Shown piece after piece: positions 58,001 to 64,000 of a stretch of 64,000 nt of DNA. The notes under the pieces were generated by a model. It saw only the letters and a program-made list of their open reading frames with translations, was not told where the DNA came from and did not search any database. This DNA is from Saprospiraceae bacterium (GTDB lineage Bacteria > Bacteroidota > Bacteroidia > Chitinophagales > Saprospiraceae), in NCBI GenBank assembly GCA_022844565.1, contig JALHLK010000016.1, positions 21,509 through 85,508 on the forward strand. The letters are read 5' to 3'. Numbering within the stretch: the first letter of the stretch is position 1; the number at the start of each line of letters is the position of its first letter. The position numbers were made by a program, and so were the translations under genes.

Positions 58001-58035
58001 TTGAGATTTTTTATATAAAGCTTATTTATTTTCAT
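55024..58035 (-). CDS. sbcC: Nuclease SbcCD, ATPase subunit SbcC
   Basis: A 1003-residue SMC-like ATPase that works with SbcD to cut hairpins and DNA ends. The N-terminal P-loop ISGPTGAGKSTILDAISLAL, two long coiled-coil arms and the zinc-hook IGDECPICGSE (C-P-I-C, about residue 527) at the apex are visible, followed by the signature motif VKSLSGGETFIVSLALALSL and Walker B LFIDEGFGTLD. Length is normal for the family. Its start overlaps the stop of sbcD by four bases (ATGA), so the two are translationally coupled. Confidence 0.93.
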   Translation of the reverse strand: MKINKLYIKNLNSLKGEHVIDFDNSSLNETNLFLISGPTGAGKSTILDAISLALFNEIPRFGKISKSSIEDLGAIMTHNCDEAIAEIDYTVNSTRYRSRWSIRKTRNGTFSDYTMELTNLTTNQIIPLKKSEVPSQNETIIQLSAQQFQKSILLSQGEFAQFLKAKPEERSELLEKLTGTTIYRILGKLAFEKNKEVAKQYEDKKQEYEKIILIEEEDILNYNSTITLSRQTIFNNNELLKIKNVNLEKTKTYNSRTIELNVKQRDFDAVKAEEVQFITQLKRLEGHKLLNPLRESITLHEEALKSITKEKSDLEKVKIDVKSATQTMEAALNEYVALVGENVKLDTYSIHMKNYEAEYTVAKTLLTQKEDFGKKQKAIFSAQIDQVKDLNLRKQLSAKGLPEVSEMIATTLISLKSQLSEQKYFNQPIDSQIYQIKQAEITQLKSEIDFILNKLTLIKSQHESIQRLTSECQSIEQTIQETLHILQNDTVAYEKIQLEYEKVDQQYIDLKKKAPLVEVVQTLKIGDECPICGSEISQLHHHDLALLGALDLQKSHLFDQIEKMALRLQNNKNRQTTSTTFLDDKIKQKGQLLAEIPEEYKDIETLNLKIDSILKEQLILVAKLKEINFAFTISEQLKLLQDLNSSAVGLREMRQDYSEFNTQFKEKYKDLDIPALTNDIQEKIVSARESLQQNKGVIQQIELSITEKEQTFTALTIEIEQELKTSGINSIDLAKSMILSDNEYKNIEAKDLLIKEKSNILSGEIAAIRKQILALKEEVLIEDVDQLEAEIKDLNLINEQLNREIGSVTERLNKNQIELIKKNQLKKQLDDFDKVNRKWRLLASSIGDAEGKKFAHYAQTLSLKHLLSFANARLNTLTDRYLLVMPVSLKNDLEIIDTYQGNVRRTVKSLSGGETFIVSLALALSLSDLASRNNPIDCLFIDEGFGTLDPDTLEVAMNTLDNLQYQTQKQIGIISHVASLKERITSQIVLKRDGFGYSTILIK

Positions 58036-59216
58036 TTTTCGTTCAAGGCAATTTCTAATAATTCATCAAATGACTCTCCCATTAAAGCTAAGTCTTCGGT
58101 ATCGCTTGTTTCTTCAGTTATCTTTTTAATAAATACATTCCGAGGATTCATCTCAGCAATATTTTGGTCTATTTGGAGAAGTGACTTTATAGCATTTTCT
58201 GTATTGACAAATTTCAACTTAAAGTTGGCTATTACACATTGAGCTGATTTATACCGAGTCAGCCAATCATTGACCTCTATTCGCACGATTGAGTCTTCTT
58301 TTTCTTCGATGATTTCGACATCGAGTAATATGGGTAATTGATTTTCTGGCTTCACAAAAGCTTCGATCTTTTCTTTTACTTCTACAAATGTACCACTCAC
58401 CTTTTTGAAGTCTCTCATTTTGGGTATCTCCACAAAGTTGCTTTCTAATTTGCCATTCAAGCATTCTAAAACCACGAAGCCTTTCTTATCATCGCGTTCT
58501 GAAAAGCTCAATGGAATCGGAGAACCAGAATATCGCACCGTATCAGAAATCCGCTGAGGTCTGTGGATATGACCCAAAGCTACATAATCAAAAAGATTGT
58601 CAAAACGCTCCGATTCAATTGCTGCTAACTTACCAACCTGTATGTCGCGTTCACTTTCTGACTCTTTAACACCTTGCATAAATAAATGTCCCATTGCAAT
58701 AAGCAAATGTTGAGGATACGCTTGTCTTACCGTTGCTGACTGCGATTGAAAAAGATTGACAATGCCTTGTTTTACCGATTCTACCCTATTTAACTCACTT
58801 TGCTCAGCTACAATTTTACGTACATCTTTGTCATACAAAAATGGAATTGGTATAATGGTCACTTCACCAAAAGTAATGGGTTTAACACTATCCATATCAC
58901 CCACTACATAAATATCCAAGTATTCCAATATCTCCTTTGGTGCCTCAATATTGGAAATAGAATCATGATTTCCAGCTGTTAAGATCACCTTTATTTGCAA
59001 TTTCACCAACGATGTTAGAAGATTAAAATACTGTTTTCTAGCTTGATTAGATGGTACAGAAGTATCAAAAATATCTCCAGATACCAATACCAAATCCACC
59101 TTTTCTTTGATGATAAATTCTAAAAAATATTTAACAAAATGATCAAAATCTTCATGCAAGTCAATGTTGTGTAATTGCTTACCAATATGCCAATCTGCTG
59201 TATGGATTATTTTCAT
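58032..59216 (-). CDS. sbcD: Nuclease SbcCD, nuclease subunit SbcD
   Basis: A 394-residue Mre11-type metallophosphoesterase. The five phosphoesterase motifs are clear: IIHTADWHIGKQL, VLVSGDIFDTSVPS, ILTAGNHDSIS, IAMGHLFMQG and YVALGHIHRPQ. These residues bind the two Mn ions that drive nuclease activity. The C-terminal region has the usual SbcC-contact helices. It precedes sbcC with a 4-bp overlap. Confidence 0.93.
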   Translation of the reverse strand: MKIIHTADWHIGKQLHNIDLHEDFDHFVKYFLEFIIKEKVDLVLVSGDIFDTSVPSNQARKQYFNLLTSLVKLQIKVILTAGNHDSISNIEAPKEILEYLDIYVVGDMDSVKPITFGEVTIIPIPFLYDKDVRKIVAEQSELNRVESVKQGIVNLFQSQSATVRQAYPQHLLIAMGHLFMQGVKESESERDIQVGKLAAIESERFDNLFDYVALGHIHRPQRISDTVRYSGSPIPLSFSERDDKKGFVVLECLNGKLESNFVEIPKMRDFKKVSGTFVEVKEKIEAFVKPENQLPILLDVEIIEEKEDSIVRIEVNDWLTRYKSAQCVIANFKLKFVNTENAIKSLLQIDQNIAEMNPRNVFIKKITEETSDTEDLALMGESFDELLEIALNEK

Positions 59217-59292
59217 AAATAAATTATGTTTTATAAAATAAAGTAACTTCTTAGAAACTTAAAGGTTCGATAAGAAAAAAATCAACCCCATC

Positions 59293-60108
59293 TTACCTTT
59301 TCCCCATCATAAACCGATCTTTCCCTTGCATATCTTTGACGATTTCCACATTTGACAAAAAAGGAATAAAGAGTTTTTGTACTTCTTCTGCAAAGATTGG
59401 ATTTAATTCTGTAAAAACATACTTTATATTTCCGTTAGCCTCCATTATTTGAGCTATTTTTTTGTAAAATATCATTGGGTCTTCGACAAAAAGAGCCAAA
59501 TGCGGTTCATGATCAAGTACATTTCTTAACATAGAGGCTTTTTCATCCATACTGATATACGGAGGATTGCTAACAATACAATTATATTCTGATAACAAAG
59601 ACCATGAAGATTCATCAAGGATATCTGCGTTTACAAAATCAGCTAAAACTTTCGATTCAAGCGCATTTTCTCTAGCAACTTCAAGTGCTTGTTCACTAAT
59701 ATCAATACCAGTAACTTTTGAAAATTTACCTTTTGAGGCTAATATGACGGGTATACAACCTGAACCTGTCCCAATATCCACAATTTTCAAGTCTTCTTCA
59801 ATACAGTTTTTCATCACCAACTCCACCAACTCTTCCGTTTCAGGCCTCGGTATTAGCGTATATTTATTAACTTTAAAAAATCGATCGTAAAAGTATGCTT
59901 TACCAACCACATATTGCAATGGCGTATGATTTTTGAGTAAATTGATATCTTCAAATAAAACATACTCATCCAAGTCCGAAAGCAATGTTTTTGTGGGAAA
60001 TTTATCCTGAAAGTAATACTTCAAAATGTGCTCTAACTCCCGCTTTTCATAAATATTAAGTAATGCTTCTTTAAGTAAATCTTTAGCCACTTTTACATCA
60101 CAAGCCAT
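59293..60108 (-). CDS. prmC: Release factor glutamine methyltransferase PrmC
   Basis: A 271-residue SAM-dependent methyltransferase that modifies the GGQ glutamine of peptide release factors. The N-terminal helical substrate domain is followed by IVDIGTGSGCIPVILAS (SAM motif I), VTGIDISEQALEVARENA (motif II) and the catalytic CIVSNPPYISMDEKA with the NPPY signature. Length matches the family (about 280). Its first codons overlap the end of the oxidoreductase gene by 11 bp, so the two form an operon. Confidence 0.94.
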   Translation of the reverse strand: MACDVKVAKDLLKEALLNIYEKRELEHILKYYFQDKFPTKTLLSDLDEYVLFEDINLLKNHTPLQYVVGKAYFYDRFFKVNKYTLIPRPETEELVELVMKNCIEEDLKIVDIGTGSGCIPVILASKGKFSKVTGIDISEQALEVARENALESKVLADFVNADILDESSWSLLSEYNCIVSNPPYISMDEKASMLRNVLDHEPHLALFVEDPMIFYKKIAQIMEANGNIKYVFTELNPIFAEEVQKLFIPFLSNVEIVKDMQGKDRFMMGKR

Positions 60109-61054
60109 ACCCTATTTGGTCTTTTACATTTCCCATAATGTGTGCAATTTTAGCAGAATGTTCAAGACTCATAATGTCGGATTGTGTTTTATTGTCTTTA
60201 ATACATTTGATTACTTCGTCGATTTGATATTCAAAACCATTTATTCTATGTGGAAATTGGTGAACTTCCTCATCCTGATCATTGTATTTGAGACTTACCT
60301 CTTCACACATCCAAAAGTTTTTCATTGAAATGTAGCCATTTTCCCCATAAATGGTAGCTTTATTGCCCCCAATTCGATCTACAGAGCAAAAAGTATTTGC
60401 ATAAACGTCTTCTTCATTCCACCTCATAAGTATCGCTGTGGTCAGATCTACTTTATGCGTGTTCAAACTTCCCGTGGCTTTGATCGCGTCTGGCATTTTA
60501 TTATTCATCATATCTAATGCTAATTGAATATTATAAACTCCGATATCCAAGAGTGCACCACCCGCCAAGGCCAAAGTTTGTAATCTTTGCTTTGGGTCTT
60601 GACTATTATCAAATGCAAAATCCACATCAAGCCATTTAATTTTTCCCAGCCTATTTTGATCTATAACATTTTTCACAAATCTATATGCAGGCAAAAACCT
60701 CGTCCAAAGTGCTTCCATGATGAAAACTTTGTCGTAAAAAGGATGTAAAAGTGCTATTTCATCTGGATGAATGTACATCGGCTTTTCACACACCACATGT
60801 TTACCCGAAGCGGCAAATATTGCAACTTGCTGTACATGGAAGTTGTGCGTAGTATTGATATAAACGATATCGATATTAGGGTCTTGAGCCATTGATTCAT
60901 AACTGTCATAATAAGTACAATTACTTGCCCACTCCTTAGCCTCGTCCATCTTAGATCGGGTGGCAATGGCTACTACATTTTGCCCTTCCGTACCCATCAA
61001 TGCCGTGTAAAACTTCTTTGCTATATGTCCAAATCCACAAAATCCCCAATTCAT
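60098..61054 (-). CDS. Gfo/Idh/MocA-family oxidoreductase
   Basis: A 318-residue NAD(P)-dependent oxidoreductase of the Gfo/Idh/MocA superfamily. The N-terminal Rossmann fold begins NWGFCGFGHIAKKFYTAL with a GxGxxA-like loop, then IDIVYINTTHNFHVQQVAIFAASGKHVVCEKPM (read as IDIVYINTTHNFH and GKHVVCEKPM) carries the EKP motif, whose Lys is catalytic. ALAGGALLDIGVYNIQLAL follows in the C-terminal domain. Substrate unknown; trans-dihydrobenzenediol-dehydrogenase-like enzymes look similar. It precedes prmC in one operon. Confidence 0.87.
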   Translation of the reverse strand: MNWGFCGFGHIAKKFYTALMGTEGQNVVAIATRSKMDEAKEWASNCTYYDSYESMAQDPNIDIVYINTTHNFHVQQVAIFAASGKHVVCEKPMYIHPDEIALLHPFYDKVFIMEALWTRFLPAYRFVKNVIDQNRLGKIKWLDVDFAFDNSQDPKQRLQTLALAGGALLDIGVYNIQLALDMMNNKMPDAIKATGSLNTHKVDLTTAILMRWNEEDVYANTFCSVDRIGGNKATIYGENGYISMKNFWMCEEVSLKYNDQDEEVHQFPHRINGFEYQIDEVIKCIKDNKTQSDIMSLEHSAKIAHIMGNVKDQIGYGL

Positions 61055-61058
61055 AAAA

Positions 61059-62663
61059 TTATGGTTTTTGTGCTTTTATTCCAGGTTGCACAATTTCCTC
61101 TCCAGAATCCTTTTTAGCTTTTTCTACCATGTCTTTAACATCTTTCAGAAGCTCTTTAGCATTGTATACGATACCATCTTTGATCGTATACTCTACTCCA
61201 CCTACTCTTACTACATCATTGTTCTCTGTGACTCTGATAGCACCCGTACCATACAATGTTTGAAAATTAGCCAAGGGATTTTCTTTTACAATCACGATAT
61301 CAGCCAATTTACCTATTTCAATTGACCCAATCTGACTATCCATCCCTAATGCTTCAGCACCTTTAATAGTCGCCGATCGCACCACCTCCAAAGGATGAAA
61401 ACCTGCTTCTCGTAACAATTCTAATTCTCTGATGTAAGCAAACCCGTACAATTGATAGATAAATCCACTATCTGATCCTGTCGTTACTCTACCTCCACGA
61501 TTCTTATATTCATTGATAAATCGCATCCAAAGTTGATAGTTTTGTCTCCAACTAACTTCTTGCTCCGTACCCCAATCTAGCCAATATGAGCCATGGGAAA
61601 TCCTACTTGGAGCATAAAATCTCCACAATGATGGTAAAGTATAATCTTCATGCCATTCAGCCCTGCGCGCACGCATAAGGTCTCTACTTGCTTCATAAAT
61701 ATTAAAAGTCGGATCAAGTGTGAAATCTAATTTTAACAATTCATCCATCACTTTATACCATCGTTCGCTACCCGGTAGAGCAGCCTGTTTCCATAATTTT
61801 CCCGCTTCTTCAAACCTGTGCTGCTCATTTTGATAATTATAGTCAGCAGGATAATCTTGCAAAGTTCTGTCATCAAAAAGTGCTTCTGGGAGTCCATACC
61901 AATGCTCCATGCTCGTCAATCCAGCTTGAGCAGTACCCAATACATTCATTCTAGCTACTTCTAATTGTGCATGATGGCAAGCAGACCTTAACCCAATCTT
62001 TTTATTTTCATCCAATGCTGCTTTGAAAATATGGGGTGGTGCCCCAAAAAACTTAATGCCATCTGCCCCATTTTCTGCATTTTTTCTCACCCATGCACGA
62101 GCCTCTTCTTCTGTAGTAATGGGGATCCCACTACCTTGACCAAAAGTGGTATATGCAAGGATTCTAGGAGCAGTGATTTGATTGGCTAGACTTTTCTTTT
62201 TATGGTCTACCGTCCATTTGATTGAATTACCAGACCCGGGTTCTCTCACAGTAGTAATCCCGTGCCCCATCCAAAGTTTAAAAACATATTCTGATGGTGT
62301 ACCTTGCGCACTCCCGCCTATATGTCCATGCATATCCACAAAACCAGGTAAGGCGTACATCCCCGAGCAATCCAGTATTTTCGTATTTTTAGAAGTGGCT
62401 TTTGGCCTGGATTTGTCATCGATTGGTACTCCAGGATATCCCACTTGTGCTATTCTGTGTATCTTGTTTTTCACAACGACGATGTCGATAGGCCCAAGCG
62501 GTGGTGCACCTGTACTATTGATCAAAGTGACGCCCCTCACAATCAAGGTATCAAATGGCCCCTCTCCTTCTTCCCTGTTAGGAGCATCCTTTACCTGTGC
62601 TGATGTGTACGTAAGACTAAAACCCATCATCAGACATACCAAAACATATTTTATCATTCTCAT
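61059..62663 (-). CDS. Exported amidohydrolase family protein
   Basis: A 534-residue secreted metal-dependent hydrolase. Start at 62663 gives a signal peptide (MRMIKYVLVCLMMGFSLTYTSAQ); the open frame extends 120 bp further but reads as non-coding. The amidohydrolase barrel is evident: ALPGFVDMHGHIGGSAQG with the H-x-H metal ligands, GIRSACHHAQLEVARM-like HHAQ, TTGSDSGFIYQLYGFAYIRELEL with the late Asp, and GKLADIVIVKENPL in the C-terminal beta-sandwich. It resembles imidazolonepropionase-like enzymes seen in Bacteroidota. It begins the operon reading into the oxidoreductase gene (4 bp gap). Confidence 0.84.
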   Translation of the reverse strand: MRMIKYVLVCLMMGFSLTYTSAQVKDAPNREEGEGPFDTLIVRGVTLINSTGAPPLGPIDIVVVKNKIHRIAQVGYPGVPIDDKSRPKATSKNTKILDCSGMYALPGFVDMHGHIGGSAQGTPSEYVFKLWMGHGITTVREPGSGNSIKWTVDHKKKSLANQITAPRILAYTTFGQGSGIPITTEEEARAWVRKNAENGADGIKFFGAPPHIFKAALDENKKIGLRSACHHAQLEVARMNVLGTAQAGLTSMEHWYGLPEALFDDRTLQDYPADYNYQNEQHRFEEAGKLWKQAALPGSERWYKVMDELLKLDFTLDPTFNIYEASRDLMRARRAEWHEDYTLPSLWRFYAPSRISHGSYWLDWGTEQEVSWRQNYQLWMRFINEYKNRGGRVTTGSDSGFIYQLYGFAYIRELELLREAGFHPLEVVRSATIKGAEALGMDSQIGSIEIGKLADIVIVKENPLANFQTLYGTGAIRVTENNDVVRVGGVEYTIKDGIVYNAKELLKDVKDMVEKAKKDSGEEIVQPGIKAQKP

Positions 62664-62728
62664 TTCACTAATATTTTGTCCAAATCTACAATTATTTTTA
62701 TATTTGGATTTTAAATTAATAATAGAAT

Positions 62729-63070
62729 ATGTATTTAATTTACAAATTTGTGATTTCGGCCCTAGTATTGAGTGTGTTAGCATGGATAGTGCCAGGAGTA
62801 TCTATCCAAGGTTTTTTACCTGCCGTTGCTGTTGCCGTCATTTTAGCCATTGTCAATGTTAGCATCAAACCCATCCTTTCATTAATCATCACCCCTTTGA
62901 CAATCCTTACTTTAGGCTTAGCCCATCTTGCCATGAATACCGCAATCCTGATGGTTATCGACAAGTTTGTAAGTGGCTTTCATATAGAATCTTTTGGTTG
63001 GGGAATGTTATTCTCGATATTTGTTTCAATATTTGGTGTGAGTATTAGTAAGGTGGAGTTGTTGAAATAA
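62729..63070 (+). CDS. Phage-holin-4-like membrane protein (PF04020-type)
   Basis: A 113-residue membrane protein with four predicted helices, the first starting MYLIYKFVISALVLSVLAW and a later AIVNVSIKPILSLIITPLTI, the pattern of the so-called phage holin family 4 (DUF360). Despite the name these are ordinary chromosomal membrane proteins of unknown function, and I see no phage genes nearby. It diverges from the amidohydrolase gene, with 65 bp between the starts. Length is typical. Confidence 0.8.
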   Translation: MYLIYKFVISALVLSVLAWIVPGVSIQGFLPAVAVAVILAIVNVSIKPILSLIITPLTILTLGLAHLAMNTAILMVIDKFVSGFHIESFGWGMLFSIFVSIFGVSISKVELLK

Positions 63071-63197
63071 TAGAAGATATTACACTCTATTCACCTCATT
63101 TATAATTAAATAGATGGTCAATACGAAACAATAAATTTTGTTTACCACGTCTATTTAGCATTAAAGAAGAATAATATTTTAAAAAAAATCAAAAATA

Positions 63198-63230
63198 TTT
63201 GTTTTATAATTAAAATTAATAATATCTTTG
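63198..63230 (+). promoter_or_regulatory. Promoter of tRNA-Lys
   Basis: TTTG at 63198-63201 and TATCTTTG at 63223-63230 with a 21-bp spacer, the same architecture as the tRNA-Gln promoter (35096-35128). The tRNA begins 27 bp further. Confidence 0.75.
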
Positions 63231-63257
63231 CACCGCGAAATAAAAAAAGATTCCGTA

Positions 63258-63330
63258 GATCTGGTAGCTCAGCTGGTAGAGCAATACACTTTTAATGTAT
63301 GGGCCCTGGGTTCGAATCCCAGCCAGATCA
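63258..63330 (+). tRNA. tRNA-Lys (anticodon TTT)
   Basis: Intact cloverleaf: acceptor GATCTGG/CCAGATC, D arm GCTC ... GAGC, anticodon stem ATACA/TGTAT around CTTTTAA (TTT at 34-36), T arm CTGGG TTCGAAT CCCAG, discriminator A. CCA is not encoded. Followed by a terminator at 63341-63369. Two further, damaged copies of its 3' half lie within 560 bp. Confidence 0.93.
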
Positions 63331-63340
63331 CAGTAGAGAG

Positions 63341-63369
63341 AAAAGGTTAGCAAATTGCTAGCCTTTTTT
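63341..63369 (+). terminator. Intrinsic terminator after tRNA-Lys
   Basis: GGTTAGCAA and TTGCTAGCC pair with one G-T, extended by A and T runs that give a U tract. Almost the same hairpin follows tRNA copy 2 at 63748-63777, so terminator and tRNA were duplicated together. Confidence 0.8.
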
Positions 63370-63431
63370 GATTTAAAGAAATAACCATTTACTAAACCTT
63401 TTTTTGAATAAACTTTCAGTAAATACCTTCG

Positions 63432-63674
63432 ATGGCATATTGTTACATCCTCTTTTCTGAAAAAATTAATAAATATTATATCGGTGCTTGTATCGATTTA
63501 GAAAGAAGGTTTTATGAACATAATATCGGACATTCTACATTTACTAAAACTGGTATACCTTGGGTAATTTTCTATACAGAAGAATTTGAAAATCTTCAAT
63601 TCGCTAAAAAACGAGAACTAGAAATCAAGAAAAAAAAATCAAGAATTTATATAGAAAAATTAAAAGGGAAGTAG
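63432..63674 (+). CDS. Small GIY-YIG nuclease family protein ending in a tRNA copy
   Basis: An 80-residue protein of the small GIY-YIG family. MAYCYILFSEKINKYYIGA carries the two-part GIY-YIG motif (YIL and YIG); LERRFYEHN holds the conserved Arg and Glu/His, and KTGIPWVIFYTEEF and AKKRELEIKKKKSRIYIEKL complete the family signature. Related proteins are single-domain and of uncertain role, probably nicking DNA. The stop codon TAG (63672-63674) is the T8-A9-G10 of a following tRNA-like sequence, so the gene and the tRNA copy are joined directly. The start ATG follows a -7-like TACCTTCG with almost no leader. Confidence 0.85.
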   Translation: MAYCYILFSEKINKYYIGACIDLERRFYEHNIGHSTFTKTGIPWVIFYTEEFENLQFAKKRELEIKKKKSRIYIEKLKGK

Positions 63675-63738
63675 CTCAGCTGGTAGAGCATCCCGATTTT
63701 GATCGGGAGGGCCCTGGGTTCGAATCCCAGCCAGATCA
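63665..63738 (+). pseudogene. Damaged tRNA-Lys-like copy 2
   Basis: From T8 onward this copy keeps the tRNA-Lys D arm, T arm and 3' acceptor strand (CCAGATC). The 5' acceptor strand is replaced by AGGGAAG, from the GIY-YIG gene, which cannot pair with it. The anticodon arm differs: TCCCG/CGGGA around an 8-base loop ATTTTGAT. Without an acceptor stem it is unlikely to be a working tRNA. Its 5' part overlaps the last codons of the nuclease gene. Confidence 0.75.
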
Positions 63739-63747
63739 CAAAAAAAG

Positions 63748-63777
63748 AAAGGTTAGCAAATTTGCTAGCCTTTTTTT
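63748..63777 (+). terminator. Intrinsic terminator after tRNA copy 2
   Basis: AAAGGTTAGCAAA/TTTGCTAGCCTTT gives a stem with one G-T pair, followed by a T run. Near-identical to the terminator of the intact tRNA-Lys. Confidence 0.75.
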
Positions 63778-63820
63778 ATTTTAAAATAACTAGATAATTG
63801 CTATCATTTCTGCAATACTA

Positions 63821-63881
63821 AGCTGGTAGAGCATCCCGATTTTGATCGGGAGGGCCCTGGGTTCGAATCCCAGCCAGATCA
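63821..63881 (+). pseudogene. Truncated tRNA-like copy 3
   Basis: The sequence from AGCTGGTAGAGC through CCAGATCA is identical to copy 2, including the palindromic anticodon arm. The acceptor 5' strand and the first half of the D arm are missing. It ends immediately next to the putative group II intron. Confidence 0.75.
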
Positions 63882-63884
63882 CAA

Positions 63885-64000
63885 ATTAAGTAGGAGACAA
63901 AGGTAATAGATTTCAGTAAGAAAAAGTATAACCTTTGTCGTCCTCTCACACCACCGTATGTACTTACGTGTACGGCGATTTCTTTAGGTGGATTTGTGAA
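63885..64000 (-). mobile_element. 3' end of a probable group II intron (domains V and VI), truncated by window edge
   Basis: Read on the minus strand, 63979-63950 folds as a domain V-like hairpin: ATCGCCGTA pairs with TACGGTGGT (two wobble pairs), with a CGC triad, a GTAA tetraloop and a two-base bulge. Then GTGTGAGAGGAC leads to a domain VI-like stem: GACAAAGGT (minus; plus 63931-63939) with its complement at 63896-63904, and AGGA/TCCT around it. The end CTACTTAAT finishes with the AY expected of group II introns, at the border of tRNA copy 3. The body and any reverse transcriptase gene lie beyond the window. Confidence 0.6.

Noticed and set aside
62729..63070. Prophage holin
   Set aside because: The family name is historical; there are no phage genes around, and the four-helix pattern is that of a chromosomal membrane protein.
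63665..63738. Functional second tRNA
   Set aside because: The 5' strand AGGGAAG does not pair with CCAGATC and the anticodon loop has eight bases, so it is listed as a pseudogene.

Overview
The window is a 64 kb stretch of AT-rich chromosome from a member of the Bacteroidota, probably Saprospiria- or Flavobacteriia-like. I do not claim a genus. The evidence is a type IX secretion (T9SS) C-terminal sorting domain, a TamL-type Omp85 lipoprotein, a bifunctional-nuclease/UVR protein, a small Lacal_2735-type protein, and repeated TAnnTTTG promoter -7 elements, twice in the full form TTTG-N21-TATCTTTG in front of tRNA genes. Most of the window is ordinary housekeeping DNA with short intergenic gaps.

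Layout. 0-6.4 kb: 3' part of dnaG, a TPR-like lipoprotein, a bifunctional nuclease, a FemAB/GNAT-like protein, fabI and a first CorA. 6.4-12.4 kb: a DUF3052-like protein and a minus-strand four-gene operon (HAD phosphatase, large membrane protein, methyltransferase, second membrane protein) that looks like surface-glycan chemistry. 12.6-16.2 kb: a barrel-like protein and an exported glycoside hydrolase 2. 16.2-17 kb: a long gap with stacked hairpins. 17-24 kb: three consecutive exported peptidases (M14, M28, S9/DPP-IV), followed by an RNA m5C methyltransferase. 25.8-37.8 kb: deoxynucleoside kinase, YggS-type PLP protein, PcrA/UvrD helicase, trans-sulfuration enzyme, RluA-type pseudouridine synthase, LuxC-type acyl-CoA reductase, endonuclease III, tRNA-Gln, TerC and a tRNA nucleotidyltransferase. 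37.8-42.1 kb: a second CorA, a 54-aa protein and a large T9SS cargo with dockerin-like and cohesin-like regions. 42.4-48.8 kb: rplU-rpmA, acyl-CoA dehydrogenase, rdgB, a peptide-binding lipoprotein and pyrG. 49.4-54.2 kb: a pair of coiled-coil proteins, a thioredoxin-like protein and TamL. 54.2-63.1 kb: a SpoU-type methyltransferase, sbcC-sbcD, prmC, an oxidoreductase, an exported amidohydrolase and a small holin-like membrane protein.

The most unusual region is the right edge (63.2-64 kb). An intact tRNA-Lys is followed by a small GIY-YIG nuclease gene whose stop codon is exactly the U8-A9-G10 of a second, 5'-damaged tRNA copy. A third, shorter copy follows, and abutting it on the minus strand is what reads as the 3' end (domains V and VI) of a group II intron that continues out of the window. 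Two mobile layers therefore seem to have met at one tRNA locus.

A second unreported-looking item is a non-coding element with about 24-bp terminal inverted repeats and an internal palindrome. It is present twice in opposite orientation (about 27.1 kb and 49.0 kb) and resembles a MITE. Function calls rest on motifs read by eye and knowledge of protein families; no database search was possible.
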